DNA from: Pseudooceanicola algae
GTDB taxonomy: Bacteria; Pseudomonadota; Alphaproteobacteria; Rhodobacterales; Rhodobacteraceae
NCBI RefSeq assembly: GCF_003590145.2
Contig: NZ_CP060436.1
Coordinates: forward strand, 1,150,001 to 1,214,000
Length of the DNA stretch: 64,000 nt
Direction of reading: 5' to 3'
In this document: piece by piece, positions 55,973 through 64,000 of the stretch
How the letters are laid out: the number at the start of each line of letters is the position of its first letter
Position numbering within the stretch: the stretch's first letter is position 1
Made by a program: the position numbers and the translations under genes
The notes under the pieces: model-generated
What the model saw: only the letters and a program-made list of their open reading frames with translations
Database searches by the model: none
What the model was told of the DNA's origin: nothing

Positions 55973-56001
55973 GGCATAGCGCGGCGACGGGTCTTTGCCA
56001 A
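55973..56001 (-). promoter_or_regulatory. Candidate promoter of the cysS leader
   Basis: On the minus strand: TTGGCA (55996-56001), 17-nt spacer, TATGCC (55973-55978). It predicts a start at about 55965-55967. Confidence 0.45.
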
Positions 56002-56079
56002 GTCCGGAATTGGCGGGGGAACGGCGGGCGGGACGCCGGCAGCCTTGCCTTTGCCACCCGTTGTGCCAGGCTGGATGGC

Positions 56080-56424
56080 ATGAACCGCCACCTTCTGCAC
56101 CAGATCTGCGCCCCCCTGCCCGGAGCCGAGGTTTCGGATCCCTGGGGCGGTCATGATGCCTGGAAGGTGGGCGGCAAGATGTTCGCCTCGGTCGGGGCGC
56201 GGGATCTGGGCGTTGCGGTCAAGACAGCCGATGCCGATTTCGCGCGGATGATGATCGAGGCCGGGGATGCAGAGCGCGCGCCCTATTTCCACGCCAGCTG
56301 GATCCTGCTGCGCTGGAGTGCGCCAGAGACTCTGATCCGCGACCGGGTGGTGATCTCCTACGATCTGATCCGGTCGAAGCTGACGAAAAAGGTCCCCGCC
56401 GGGATGGCGGAGCGCGCGCCGTGA
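56080..56424 (+). CDS. MmcQ/YjbR family protein
   Basis: The 114-residue protein has the CyaY-like fold pattern of the family: LLHQICAPLPGAEVSDPWGGHDAWKVGGKMFASV at the start and APYFHASWILLRW, then ISYDLIRSKL. Some members bind DNA; no specific role is known. It overlaps the next gene by 4 bp (GTGA). Confidence 0.87.
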   Translation: MNRHLLHQICAPLPGAEVSDPWGGHDAWKVGGKMFASVGARDLGVAVKTADADFARMMIEAGDAERAPYFHASWILLRWSAPETLIRDRVVISYDLIRSKLTKKVPAGMAERAP

Positions 56425-56798
56425 CGCTGTGGCAAGGGGCCTGCCATTGCCAGGCGGTCCGGTTCGAAGTCACGGCAGAAATCACCCATCTGCGGGTCTG
56501 CAATTGTTCGATATGTCACATGCGCGGGGCGCTGAACATCCGCGTTCCAAGGGCGGCGCTGCAGCTGCTGACCCCCTGGGAGGGGCTGAGCCCCTACCGC
56601 TGGGGCGGCGGCACGGCACGGGATTACTTCTGCCCCACCTGCGGGATCATGCCGTTCCGCAGGCCCTCGGACCCGACAGCCGCGGAACGCGCAGCCGGGG
56701 TGCCGCCCTTCGATGGCTGGGCTGTCAATGCCCGCTGCCTTGACGGCTTCGACATCGGCTCTGTCCCGCTGCGCGCCATCGACGGCGCGGCGATCTAG
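56421..56798 (+). CDS. GFA (glutathione-dependent formaldehyde-activating/CENP-V) family protein
   Basis: The 125-residue zinc protein has the family Cys sets: GACHCQAVRFEV, CNCSICHMRGAL and FCPTCGIMPF. The name derives from Gfa of Paracoccus, which binds glutathione, but most members have no proven reaction. It starts with GTG at 56421, overlapping the MmcQ/YjbR gene, and converges with the phosphoesterase gene with a 4-bp overlap at the 3' ends. Confidence 0.88.
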   Translation: MTLWQGACHCQAVRFEVTAEITHLRVCNCSICHMRGALNIRVPRAALQLLTPWEGLSPYRWGGGTARDYFCPTCGIMPFRRPSDPTAAERAAGVPPFDGWAVNARCLDGFDIGSVPLRAIDGAAI

Positions 56799-57568
56799 CC
56801 CCCGAGGGTGCCGGTCGTCACCGCATTTGCCCAGGCAGGTTCGCCATAGTTGCGCGCGGCCTGCGCCATGCGGGCGCTGTCATAGGGCACATACCGTTGG
56901 GTAAAGCGGAAACCCTCGCCCGCGCGATCGATGATCGCATAGGCGGCGGCGGGGCTGCGGGCCTCGACCTTGTGCGGGTATGGCGGGCGTTCGTCGTCAT
57001 AGGCCGGGCAGCCGACGGAGCCGGGGTTGAACAGGATCTGCCCTGTCGGCAGGCGCAAAAGCGCCGGGATATGGGTATGGGCGAACAGGACCAGCGGCGC
57101 CGTGACGCCAGCCGACCAGTCCGCGATCTGCGCCATGGGGCGGGGATGCAGGATGCCGCCCGGCCCGGGCTCATGGTTCCAGTAGGTGCCATCGCTCAGG
57201 GGGGTGGCATGGCAGGCCAGGACATCGCCGAAATCCAGCAGTTGCGGCAGATCGCGCAGCCAGTCGAAGGCCTGCGGCGACAGGGCCTCATGGGCGATCC
57301 GGTCGCTGCCCCACATGTCTTCTGGCGCTTTTTCAAGCAGATTGCGGTCGTGATTGCCCGCAAGGCTGTAGGCGTTCAGCGTCATGAGACGATCCGCCGT
57401 GCCCTGCGGATCGAGCGGGCCGGAAAAGTGATCGCCCAGCACCAGCAGGGCTTCGGGGGCGAAATCTGCCATGTCCGAAAGCACGGCAGACAGGGCATCG
57501 GCATTGCCGTGAATATCGGCGATGACGGCGAACCGGGCGGGCAAGCGGGGGCATTCGAGAGTGATCAT
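56795..57568 (-). CDS. Calcineurin-type metallophosphoesterase
   Basis: The 257-residue enzyme has the dinuclear-metal motifs in order: VIADIHGNADAL, VLGDHFSGP, AGNHDRNL, and FAHTHIPALL with NPGSVG. It resembles the YfcE/MJ0936 group of phosphodiesterases. The substrate is unknown. ATG at 57568 was chosen as the family start. Confidence 0.9.
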   Translation of the reverse strand: MITLECPRLPARFAVIADIHGNADALSAVLSDMADFAPEALLVLGDHFSGPLDPQGTADRLMTLNAYSLAGNHDRNLLEKAPEDMWGSDRIAHEALSPQAFDWLRDLPQLLDFGDVLACHATPLSDGTYWNHEPGPGGILHPRPMAQIADWSAGVTAPLVLFAHTHIPALLRLPTGQILFNPGSVGCPAYDDERPPYPHKVEARSPAAAYAIIDRAGEGFRFTQRYVPYDSARMAQAARNYGEPAWANAVTTGTLGG

Positions 57569-57672
57569 GGCAGGACCATGGCGGCATGAGCCCGCATGGA
57601 ACAAGCGAAAAACCCTTGCACCCCCCCGCCATCTGCAAGACCTTTCAAGACAACGACCCAGAGGAGGCAAAG

Positions 57673-58491
57673 ATGCAAGATTCCGGCGCCACGTTCCGCG
57701 CGTTACACCATGGTGAGAAACCCTTTGTCCTGGCCAATGCCTGGGATGCAGGCTCGGCCCGGATGCTGGCGGCGATGGGGGCAGAGGCCATCGGCACCTC
57801 CTCCGCCGCGCTGGCCTTCACCCTTGGCAAGACGGACGGCAATGTCACCCTAGACGAAGCGCTGGCCCATGCCGAGGCCATGGTGGCCGCGGTCGACCTG
57901 CCCGTTTCAGGCGATTTCGAGAGCGGCTATGCCGAGGCCCCCGAGGACGTCGCGCAGACCGTGCGCCTGGCCGCCGAGGCCGGTCTGGCCGGGATCACGA
58001 TCGAGGATCTGGTGGACGGCAAGGCCTATGACCGCGATCTGGCGATCGAACGCATCCGCGCCGCTGCCGATGCCGCCCGCGCCCTGCCCCGCGATTTCGT
58101 GCTGGTCGCGCGCGCCGATGGCGTGATGACCGGGCTTTACGACATGGATGAGGCAATGGCGCGGCTGGCCGGTTTCGAAGCCGCCGGGGCCGATTGCCTC
58201 TATGTGCCCGGCCCACCCGATTGGGAGGCGCTGGAACGCATCGTTGCCAGCACCGACCTGCCGGTCAACGCGCTGGCCGCCGGAACCCTGGCCAGTTACG
58301 CGCTGGAGGATTTCGCCCGGATCGGCGTCGCGCGGATTTCCCTTGGCTCCTCGCTGGCGCGGGTCACCCACAGGGTCATCATCGACGCGATGAGCGAGAT
58401 CTGGGAAGACGGCTCCTTCTCCCGGCTCAAGAAATCGGTGTCCGGCGAAGAGGTCGACCAGATGCTGATCGAGGGCGCGCGCAAGGCATGA
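57673..58491 (+). CDS. Isocitrate lyase/PEP mutase family protein
   Basis: The 272-residue alpha/beta barrel enzyme has the family segments LANAWDAGSARMLAAMG, SGDFESGYAEAPEDV (metal-binding DFESGY), GITIEDLVDGKAYD and ARADG. It lacks the KKCGH-type active-site loop of true isocitrate lyase, so it is more likely an oxaloacetate decarboxylase or a carboxy-PEP mutase relative. GAGGAGG lies 6 nt before the ATG. Confidence 0.87.
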   Translation: MQDSGATFRALHHGEKPFVLANAWDAGSARMLAAMGAEAIGTSSAALAFTLGKTDGNVTLDEALAHAEAMVAAVDLPVSGDFESGYAEAPEDVAQTVRLAAEAGLAGITIEDLVDGKAYDRDLAIERIRAAADAARALPRDFVLVARADGVMTGLYDMDEAMARLAGFEAAGADCLYVPGPPDWEALERIVASTDLPVNALAAGTLASYALEDFARIGVARISLGSSLARVTHRVIIDAMSEIWEDGSFSRLKKSVSGEEVDQMLIEGARKA

Positions 58492-58501
58492 GGCGGCTGG
58501 G

Positions 58502-59341
58502 ATGAGGCTGGGTGTCCGCCTGCGCGGGCTCCTTTGTGCCGCCATGCTCGCCCTGCCCGGCGCGCTGGCGGCCCAGACCCCGCTGCCCGCCCCACGCGAA
58601 GCCTATGTCAATGATTTCGCGAATATTCTGAGCCCGGCCGAAGAAGACCGGCTGCGCGAAATCCTGCAAGCCGCGCGTCAGGACCCCGGGGCCGAGATCA
58701 CCGTCGCGACCCTCGACGGCCTGAAGGGTCGCCGCCTTGAGGATCTTGCCGCTGCGCTGTTCGACCAATGGGGCATTGGTGATCCGGCACGCAACGACGG
58801 CGCGCTGCTGCTCCTGATGCCTGACGACGGGCAGACCCGCATCGAGCTTGGCGCGGGCTATGGCCGCGACTGGGATGCACAGGCCCGCCGGATCATGGAA
58901 GACACCATGATCCCTGCCTTTGCGACGGGCGCCTACGGCGAGGGCCTGGAATAGGGCGCGGCCCGTGTCATTGCCGAGATCCAGCGCCCCTTCCTGACCG
59001 ATCCGACACCGCCCGCATCGCAGGGCGGCGGCACGCCCTTCCTTTTCATCGGCGGCGGCATCCTTGCGCTGCTGTTCATCGCCACGCGCGGAAAGCGGCG
59101 CGGCAAGGGCCAGACCTGCCCGCGCTGCGGCAGCCCGAAACGGATCAGCCGTCAGCGCGAGGTCATCCGCCGCCCCACCCGCCAACAGCCGGGAGAGGCC
59201 AGGGACAGCCTGCGCTGTCGCACCTGTGGCCATGCCTGGACACGCCTTCTGACCCTGCCGGTCCTGACGGCGCGTGACAGCCGCAGCAGCGGTTTCGGCG
59301 GTGGCCGGTCGGGCGGCGGCGGGGCTTCGGGCCGGTTTTGA
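58502..59341 (+). pseudogene. TPM-domain (YgcG-like) protein interrupted by an in-frame TAG
   Basis: The first 150 codons give a signal peptide (residues 1-24) and a TPM domain (YVNDFANILSPAEEDRLREIL, GYGRDWDAQ). A TAG at 58952-58954 then stops the frame at GAYGEGLE. The same frame goes on without a break for another 128 codons: GAARVIAEIQRPFL (end of the TPM domain), a membrane segment (FLFIGGGILALLFIA), a zinc ribbon (CPRCG and CRTCG) and the glycine-rich end SGGGGASGRF, stopping at TGA 59341. A full family member would have just this layout. It is a single-base nonsense change, a read-through site or a sequence error; the protein is not functional as membrane-anchored form if the stop is real. 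Confidence 0.88.
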
Positions 59342-59343
59342 CG

Positions 59344-59379
59344 CAAAAGGCCCCCGATCCTGCGACCGGGGGCCCTTTT
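59344..59379. terminator. Bidirectional terminator between TPM gene and cyclophilin
   Basis: GGCCCCCG / CGGGGGCC stem with a 10-nt loop, preceded by AAAA and followed by CTTTT. Confidence 0.85.
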
Positions 59380-59413
59380 CAGATGTCCTGCGAAAAATCC
59401 GCGCGGGGCGGGA

Positions 59414-59965
59414 TCATTCGGTAACGGTCACCGTTTTCATCATGTCGGGCGCACCCACGACGCTGCCGTTGGCCCCGGTGCCGCGCTTGATCTGATCGAC
59501 CACTTCCATGCCCGATGTGACCTCTCCGACAACCGTGTACTGACCGTTCAGCTGCATCGAGGGGTCGAACATGATGAAGAACTGCGAATTTGCCGAATCC
59601 GGGTTCTGGCTGCGCGCCATGCCCACGACACCGCGCACGAAGGGCTTGTCGGAAAACTCCGCCGGCAGGTTGCCGAGCGAGGATCCGCCGCGACCGGCCA
59701 TGGCGAGATTGCCGCCGTCCTTGGCATATTCCACGTCGCCCGTCTGCGCCATGAAACCGTCGATCACCCGGTGAAAGTAGACGCCGTCATAAGCGCCCTC
59801 TTCCGCCAGGGTGGTCAGGCGCTCGGCATGCAGCGGGGCGATGTCGTCGAACAGCTCGACATGGACGACGCCATTGGCCTCGCCCGCGATCTCGATATCA
59901 AGGCCGGTGGCCAGCGCCGGGGCCGCCAGCGCGGTGAAGGCTGCGGAGAGAACGAGCTTACGCAT
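59414..59965 (-). CDS. Periplasmic cyclophilin-type peptidyl-prolyl isomerase
   Basis: The 183-residue protein has a signal peptide (residues 1-19, ending ALA) and a cyclophilin domain with YFHRVIDGFMAQTGD, SQFFIMF and GQYTVVGEV. It catalyses proline isomerisation during folding in the periplasm. It overlaps the cytoplasmic paralogue's gene by 8 bp. Confidence 0.94.
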   Translation of the reverse strand: MRKLVLSAAFTALAAPALATGLDIEIAGEANGVVHVELFDDIAPLHAERLTTLAEEGAYDGVYFHRVIDGFMAQTGDVEYAKDGGNLAMAGRGGSSLGNLPAEFSDKPFVRGVVGMARSQNPDSANSQFFIMFDPSMQLNGQYTVVGEVTSGMEVVDQIKRGTGANGSVVGAPDMMKTVTVTE

Positions 59966-60464
59966 CGGCGGCCACCTTCACAGACACCATCGTGTCGGGC
60001 TTCGCAGGCGGCTCGCCACGGGTGATGGCGTCGACATGCTCCATGCCTTCGATGACACGACCATAGACGGTGTATTGGCCGTTGAGGAAATGGTTGTCCT
60101 TGAAGTTGATGAAGAACTGCGAATTCGCCGAATCCGGGTTCTGGCTGCGCGCCGCGCCCAGGGTGCCCCGGTCATGCGGCAGACGCGAGAATTCGGCCGG
60201 GACGTTCGGCAGGTCCGATGCACCGGTTCCGGCGCGACGGATGTCGAAATCGCCGGTCGAATTGCCGTGCTGCACATCGCCGGTCTGTGCCATGAAGCCT
60301 TCGATCACGCGGTGGAACACCACGCCGTCATAAGCGCCGGAGCGGGCCAGTTCCTTCATCCGCTCGGAATGCTTGGGGGCGACATCGGGCATCAGCTCGA
60401 TGATGACGGTCCCACCGGTCAATTCCATCAGAATGGTGTTCTCGGGATCCTTGATTTCGGCCAT
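59958..60464 (-). CDS. Cytoplasmic cyclophilin-type peptidyl-prolyl isomerase
   Basis: The 168-residue cyclophilin has no signal peptide and has VFHRVIEGFMAQTGD, NSQFFINF and GQYTVYGRV. It and its overlapping downstream neighbour are tandem paralogues for the two compartments. The start at 60464 follows GGAGAGG; a longer frame to 60521 is not supported. Confidence 0.94.
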   Translation of the reverse strand: MAEIKDPENTILMELTGGTVIIELMPDVAPKHSERMKELARSGAYDGVVFHRVIEGFMAQTGDVQHGNSTGDFDIRRAGTGASDLPNVPAEFSRLPHDRGTLGAARSQNPDSANSQFFINFKDNHFLNGQYTVYGRVIEGMEHVDAITRGEPPAKPDTMVSVKVAADA

Positions 60465-60590
60465 TTGCCTCTCCTTCCACATGTTTGCGCCAGCATTAGG
60501 GACCGATGGGGCAAATGCCAAGGCCGGGCTGTTGACCCAACCGCTGGATAGCGCCAGAACTTCGCCAAGAGCTAATCAAGGAGAGGCACC

Positions 60591-61760
60591 ATGGGCTGGA
60601 AAACACTGGATGATATGGATCTTGCAGGCAAGATCGTGCTGACCCGCGTCGATATCAACGTGCCGCTCGAAGACGGCAAGGTCACGGATGCGACCCGGAT
60701 CGAGCGAATCGTGCCGACGGTGACGGATATCCTGGAAGCGGGCGGCAAGGTCGTGCTGATCGCGCATTTCGGCCGCCCCAAGGGCAAGGTCGATCCGGAA
60801 ATGTCGCTGCAGCTTCTGCTGCCCGCGCTGGAAGAGGCCTTTGGCCGCAAGGTCGCCTTTGCCGAGGATCTGGAAGCGGCCGAAGGGCTGGATGTGCCGA
60901 TCCTGCTGCTGGAAAACATCCGTTTCCTGCCCGGCGAGGAAAAGAACGACCCCGCATTGGCCAAGACCCTGGCCAAACTGGGCGACATCTATTGCAACGA
61001 TGCCTTTTCGGCCGCCCACCGGGCCCATGCTTCGACCGAGGCGCTGGCACGGGAACTGCCCGCCTGTGCCGGGCGCCTGATGCAGGCCGAATTGCAGGCG
61101 CTGGAGGCCGCGCTTGGCGCGCCCGAACGCCCCGTCGTGGCCGTGGTCGGCGGCGCCAAGGTGTCGACCAAGCTCGACCTGCTGGGCAATCTGGTCGAAA
61201 AGGTCGACCGGCTGGTGATCGGCGGCGGTATGGCCAATACCTTCCTTGCGGCGCAGGGCATCAACGTGGGCAAGTCGCTTTGCGAACACGAGATGACCGA
61301 GATCGCCAAGCAGATCATGCTGAAGGCACTGGACGTGGGCTGCGAGATCATCCTGCCCGCCGACATCGTCGTGGCGCGCGAATTCAAGGCCGGGGCCGAG
61401 AATGAAACGGTGCCGTCCACCCGGTGCCCCGACGACGCGATGATCCTGGATGCAGGTCCCGAAAGCGTGGAACGTGTCGGCTATGCCTTCGAACACGCCA
61501 GGACGCTGATCTGGAACGGCCCGCTTGGCGCCTTCGAGATCGCGCCCTTCAACGCCGCCACCGACGCCGCGGCGCTGAAGGCCGCTGAGCTGACCGAAGC
61601 GGGCAAACTGGTCTCGGTCGCCGGCGGTGGCGACACGGTAGCGGCGCTGAACGCCAGCGGCGCGGCCGAGAAGTTCACCTATATCTCGACCGCTGGCGGG
61701 GCCTTCCTCGAGTGGATGGAAGGCAAGACCCTGCCCGGCGTTGCTGCCTTGGAGGGCTGA
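60591..61760 (+). CDS. pgk: Phosphoglycerate kinase
   Basis: The enzyme transfers phosphate between 1,3-bisphosphoglycerate and ADP. The 389-residue protein has [19 protein letters not shown], the [10 protein letters not shown] nucleotide-binding segment and GGGDTVAAL near the C-terminus. AAGGAGAGG precedes the ATG. fba follows 140 bp downstream with a GTTAGCGC dyad between, so fba can be controlled apart from pgk. Confidence 0.97.
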   Translation: MGWKTLDDMDLAGKIVLTRVDINVPLEDGKVTDATRIERIVPTVTDILEAGGKVVLIAHFGRPKGKVDPEMSLQLLLPALEEAFGRKVAFAEDLEAAEGLDVPILLLENIRFLPGEEKNDPALAKTLAKLGDIYCNDAFSAAHRAHASTEALARELPACAGRLMQAELQALEAALGAPERPVVAVVGGAKVSTKLDLLGNLVEKVDRLVIGGGMANTFLAAQGINVGKSLCEHEMTEIAKQIMLKALDVGCEIILPADIVVAREFKAGAENETVPSTRCPDDAMILDAGPESVERVGYAFEHARTLIWNGPLGAFEIAPFNAATDAAALKAAELTEAGKLVSVAGGGDTVAALNASGAAEKFTYISTAGGAFLEWMEGKTLPGVAALEG

Positions 61761-61790
61761 TTACCGCCACCGCCCGTTGCGGTGGCCACC

Positions 61791-61802
61791 GTTAGCGCAA
61801 CC
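61791..61802 (+). promoter_or_regulatory. GTTAGCGC dyad upstream of fba
   Basis: GTTAGCGCAACC, the same 12-mer as gap1 site 2; 99 bp before the fba start. Confidence 0.6.
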
Positions 61803-61900
61803 TGCGTTGCCAGCCCCTGCCCCGTCGCCTAGAACTTTCCGGGACGGGGCGCGGAACCGCCGCGCTCTTTGAACAAAACTCACTTTTCAGGCGATTGATC

Positions 61901-62824
61901 ATGACTGAGACGACCCAGGCCGAGATGGTACGCGCGGATGCCGCACAGGCGGAGCAGATGCGCAGCGGAGATGGTTTCATTGCAGCCCTCGATCAGAGCG
62001 GCGGGTCCACGCCCAAGGCTTTGAAGCTCTACGGCATCGAGGAAGATGCCTATTCCGGCGATGCCGAGATGTTTTCCCTGATGCACCAGATGCGGGCGCG
62101 GATCATCAAGTCCCCCGCCTTCAACGGTGAAAAGGTGATCGGCGCGATCCTGTTCGAACGCACCATGGATGGCGAGATCGACGGCGTGCCGACGGCCGAA
62201 TATCTTTGGAAAGAAAAGCAGGTCGTGCCCTTCCTGAAGGTCGACAAGGGCCTTGCCGATCCGGAAGACGGTGTGAAGCTGATGAAGCCGATGCCCGAGC
62301 TTGACACGCTGTGTGCCCGTGCGGTCACCAAGGGGATCTTCGGGACCAAGATGCGTTCGGTTGTGGATGCGGCCGATCCGGTCGGCATCAAGAAGATCGT
62401 CGATCAGCAGTTCGAGGTCGGGATGCAGATCCTGGGCCATGGGCTGATGCCGATCCTGGAACCCGAGGTGACGATCACCATCGAGGACAAGGCCGCAGCC
62501 GAAGACCTTCTGCGGGACGAGATCCTGGCCCATCTGGACGCCCTGCCCGAGGGCATCGAAGTGATGCTGAAGCTGTCGATCCCCGAGGCGGTGAACCAGT
62601 ACAAGGCTCTGGTCGATCACCCCAAGGTCATGAAGGTCGTGGCCCTGTCCGGCGGCTATGCCCGCGAGGACGCCAATATGCGCCTGTCCAAACAGACCGG
62701 CATGATCGCCTCGTTCAGCCGGGCGCTGACCGAAGGTCTGTCGGCACAGCAACCGGATGCGGATTTCGACGCCGTGCTGGGCGAGACCATCGACGGGATC
62801 TACCAAGCCTCTGTCGCGGGCTGA
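61901..62824 (+). CDS. Fructose-bisphosphate aldolase class I
   Basis: The 307-residue Schiff-base aldolase cleaves or forms fructose 1,6-bisphosphate. It has [16 protein letters not shown] near the N-terminus, [12 protein letters not shown], and the probable Schiff-base Lys in [14 protein letters not shown] at 61901 is taken as the start; a TTG two codons earlier is possible. The ribosome site is weak. Confidence 0.94.
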   Translation: MTETTQAEMVRADAAQAEQMRSGDGFIAALDQSGGSTPKALKLYGIEEDAYSGDAEMFSLMHQMRARIIKSPAFNGEKVIGAILFERTMDGEIDGVPTAEYLWKEKQVVPFLKVDKGLADPEDGVKLMKPMPELDTLCARAVTKGIFGTKMRSVVDAADPVGIKKIVDQQFEVGMQILGHGLMPILEPEVTITIEDKAAAEDLLRDEILAHLDALPEGIEVMLKLSIPEAVNQYKALVDHPKVMKVVALSGGYAREDANMRLSKQTGMIASFSRALTEGLSAQQPDADFDAVLGETIDGIYQASVAG

Positions 62825-62865
62825 GCCCCGGCGCCCTAGGCGCGCCGAGATATTTGCAAACGACC

Positions 62866-62889
62866 TTGGGCGCCTGCGGGCGCCCTTTT
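62866..62889 (+). terminator. Terminator of fba
   Basis: GGGCGC / GCGCCC stem followed by TTTT, 43 bp after the stop. The bases just before (GGCGCGCCGAGATATTTGCA) resemble a degraded core of the composite repeat. Confidence 0.7.
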
Positions 62890-63030
62890 CGTGGAGCGTT
62901 CAACCGCCGATTTGCGCGAAAAGTGATGCTTCGGGGGATTCCCTTTGCGAATCAGCTGTGTCATGATGATCGGACAGCGCCCAGAAGAGGCGCAAGGCAG
63001 ACCCTTGAGGTCGGGATCACGAGGCAAGGC

Positions 63031-63330
63031 ATGACTGGCGAGACGCGCCCGGCGTTCGGGTTGTTTCTATATTTCGGGCTGATTTTCCTGCTCGGCATGT
63101 ATTTCACCTTTGCCGCCGTGCAGGGCGAATACGGGCTGTTCCGTCGCGCCGTGGTCCAGAGCGACAACGTGCAATTGCGCCATCAGCTGGCCGAGCTGGA
63201 AGAGCGGATCGTCGTGATGGAAAACCGCACCCGGCGCCTGTCGGATGATTACCTCGACCTCGATCTGCTGGATCAACAGGCCCGCGATGTTCTGGGTCTG
63301 GTGCGCGGCGACGAATTCGTCCTGCGCTGA
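63031..63330 (+). CDS. Septum formation initiator family protein (FtsB/DivIC-like)
   Basis: The 99-residue bitopic protein has one membrane segment (about residues 8-28), a periplasmic coiled coil (LRHQLAELEERIVVMENRTRRLSDDY, about 51-76, given here in part) and the ARDVLGLVRGDEFV end typical of FtsB. It would link FtsL and FtsQ in the divisome. The order fba-ftsB-pdhA is usual in this family. Confidence 0.9.
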   Translation: MTGETRPAFGLFLYFGLIFLLGMYFTFAAVQGEYGLFRRAVVQSDNVQLRHQLAELEERIVVMENRTRRLSDDYLDLDLLDQQARDVLGLVRGDEFVLR

Positions 63331-63334
63331 TTTT

Positions 63335-63418
63335 GGGCCGGCTTGGGGGCGCTGCCCCCGCGCGCCCGGACGCTGCGCGTCCAGGCGCCCTCCCCCGGGA
63401 TATTTAGAACAGGGAAAC
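63335..63418 (+). repeat. Composite intergenic repeat, copy 3
   Basis: A GGGGGC-GCT-GCCCCC hairpin, a GGACGC-TGC-GCGTCC hairpin, then GGCGCCC and the core CCCCCGGGATATTTAGAACA with GGGAAAC. It starts just after the ftsB stop codon. Between here and the pdhA operator (63419-63590) I see no gene. Confidence 0.7.
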
Positions 63419-63590
63419 ATGGTGCAAGTCTGTCAGGCTATGCGCCTTTCCGGCATTGTCGGATGGCATCAAAGCTCTATTGTAAAGAAATGAAACGGCC
63501 CTGGCGGCCGCCTGCGGGTGGTCGGGCACGGGCCTGGGAAGGGGTTGCGGCAAATTCCCCCTCGCATCCGGCGGGGAAGTGTTGTAGTTG

Positions 63591-63610
63591 ATAGTTTAAT
63601 ACTAAACTAT
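63591..63610. promoter_or_regulatory. 20-bp palindromic operator candidate at pdhA
   Basis: ATAGTTTAATACTAAACTAT has one mismatched pair; 45 bp before the pdhA start. It is the partner of the lpdA site at 33111. Confidence 0.7.
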
Positions 63611-63654
63611 TCCAGTTTCCCACCTTTTGCGATGACACTCAGGGGAGGATACCC

Positions 63655-64000
63655 ATGGCGACCCGCAAGACCCCAGCCAAGCCGAATGTTTCGGCCGAAG
63701 AGCTGAAGACCTATTACCATGACATGCTGCTGATCCGCCGCTTCGAAGAGAAGGCCGGCCAGCTATACGGCATGGGCCTGATCGGCGGCTTCTGTCACCT
63801 CTACATCGGCCAGGAGGCCGTCGTGGTCGGGCTGGAAGCCGCGGCCGAGGAAGGCGACAAGCGCGTCACCTCTTACCGTGACCACGGGCATATGCTGGCC
63901 TGCGGCATGGATCCCAATGGTGTCATGGCCGAGCTGACAGGTCGCGAAGGCGGCTATTCGAAGGGCAAGGGCGGCTCGATGCACATGTTCTCGAAGGAGA
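63655..64000 (+). CDS. pdhA: Pyruvate dehydrogenase E1 alpha subunit (5' part)
   Basis: The first 115 codons of the ThDP-dependent E1 alpha are present: MATRKTPAKPNVSAEELKTY, then HDMLLIRRFEEKAGQLYGMGLIGGFCHLYIGQEA (residues about 22-56, typical of E1 alpha), the SYRDHGHMLACGMDP segment and KGKGGSMHMF. The enzyme decarboxylates pyruvate for acetyl-CoA formation. GGGGAGGA precedes the ATG. The 3' end is outside the window. Confidence 0.96.
   Translation, partial: MATRKTPAKPNVSAEELKTYYHDMLLIRRFEEKAGQLYGMGLIGGFCHLYIGQEAVVVGLEAAAEEGDKRVTSYRDHGHMLACGMDPNGVMAELTGREGGYSKGKGGSMHMFSKE

Noticed and set aside
55921-56292. 123-residue minus-strand ORF over the MmcQ/YjbR gene start
   Set aside because: Antisense to a supported gene and lacking a ribosome site. 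It contains the cysS leader ORF only by sharing the strand and frame region, and the short Cys ORF is better supported.

Overview
The window is about 64 kb of a high-GC alphaproteobacterial chromosome, most likely from the Rhodobacteraceae (Roseobacter/Rhodobacter group). The evidence is gene order and families: purL-bolA-grxD, fba-ftsB-pdhA, a DUF5930-type M23 peptidase overlapping a bactofilin, a gene-transfer-agent style holin/endolysin pair, a fused indolepyruvate oxidoreductase, and a GTTC-N7-GTTC LexA box at uvrA. I saw no rRNA, tRNA, insertion sequence, prophage or CRISPR array. Nearly all of it is conserved core genome.

Layout. 1-6.0 kb (minus): ccmF (cut by the window edge), a holin and a GH108 endolysin, ccmE, argC, murI and an acyltransferase. 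6.1-10.7 kb: fused iorAB, divergent from a LysR regulator. 10.7-13.1 kb: a gene-poor stretch with a candidate sRNA and two small exported proteins of unknown function. 13.3-17.6 kb: purL, bolA, grxD, then mliC, zapA and a coiled-coil gene on the other strand. 17.9-23.8 kb: transketolase, two tandem GAPDH genes, a 47-residue membrane protein and an alpha/beta hydrolase. 23.8-28.1 kb: coaD, a CBS protein, a LysR gene divergent from mmsA, and an exported protein. 28.1-41.4 kb: uvrA, a DUF6152-like protein, lpdA, a DUF924 gene, an MFS transporter, queA, a frameshifted AsmA-like gene, bcp and a DUF455 gene. 41.7-45.7 kb: M23 peptidase, bactofilin, HNH nuclease, VOC protein and esterase. 45.6-50.3 kb: alkA and four cobalamin genes in two divergent overlapping units. 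50.4-56.8 kb: MFS transporter, phytoene-synthase-like protein, cimA, cysS with a candidate cysteine leader peptide, and two small genes. 56.8-64 kb: phosphoesterase, PEP-mutase family enzyme, a TPM gene broken by an in-frame TAG, two cyclophilins, pgk, fba, ftsB and the start of pdhA.

How the genes work together. Lower glycolysis, gluconeogenesis and the Calvin/pentose routes are represented by tkt, two gap genes, pgk and fba. gap1, gap2 and fba share a GTTAGCGC dyad in their leaders, which suggests one LacI-type regulator. lpdA and pdhA, which encode subunits of one complex but lie 30 kb apart, carry almost the same 20-bp palindrome just before their start codons, which suggests a second dedicated regulator.

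The most interesting signals are regulatory: (1) an apparently leaderless 14-residue ORF with three Cys codons ahead of cysteinyl-tRNA synthetase; (2) the lpdA/pdhA palindrome; (3) a candidate sRNA with an exposed CCTCCC motif behind a promoter region full of dyads; (4) a composite intergenic repeat present three times. Gene damage is seen in the TPM gene (nonsense) and the AsmA-like gene (frameshift), and cysS has a 3' third of clearly different base composition.
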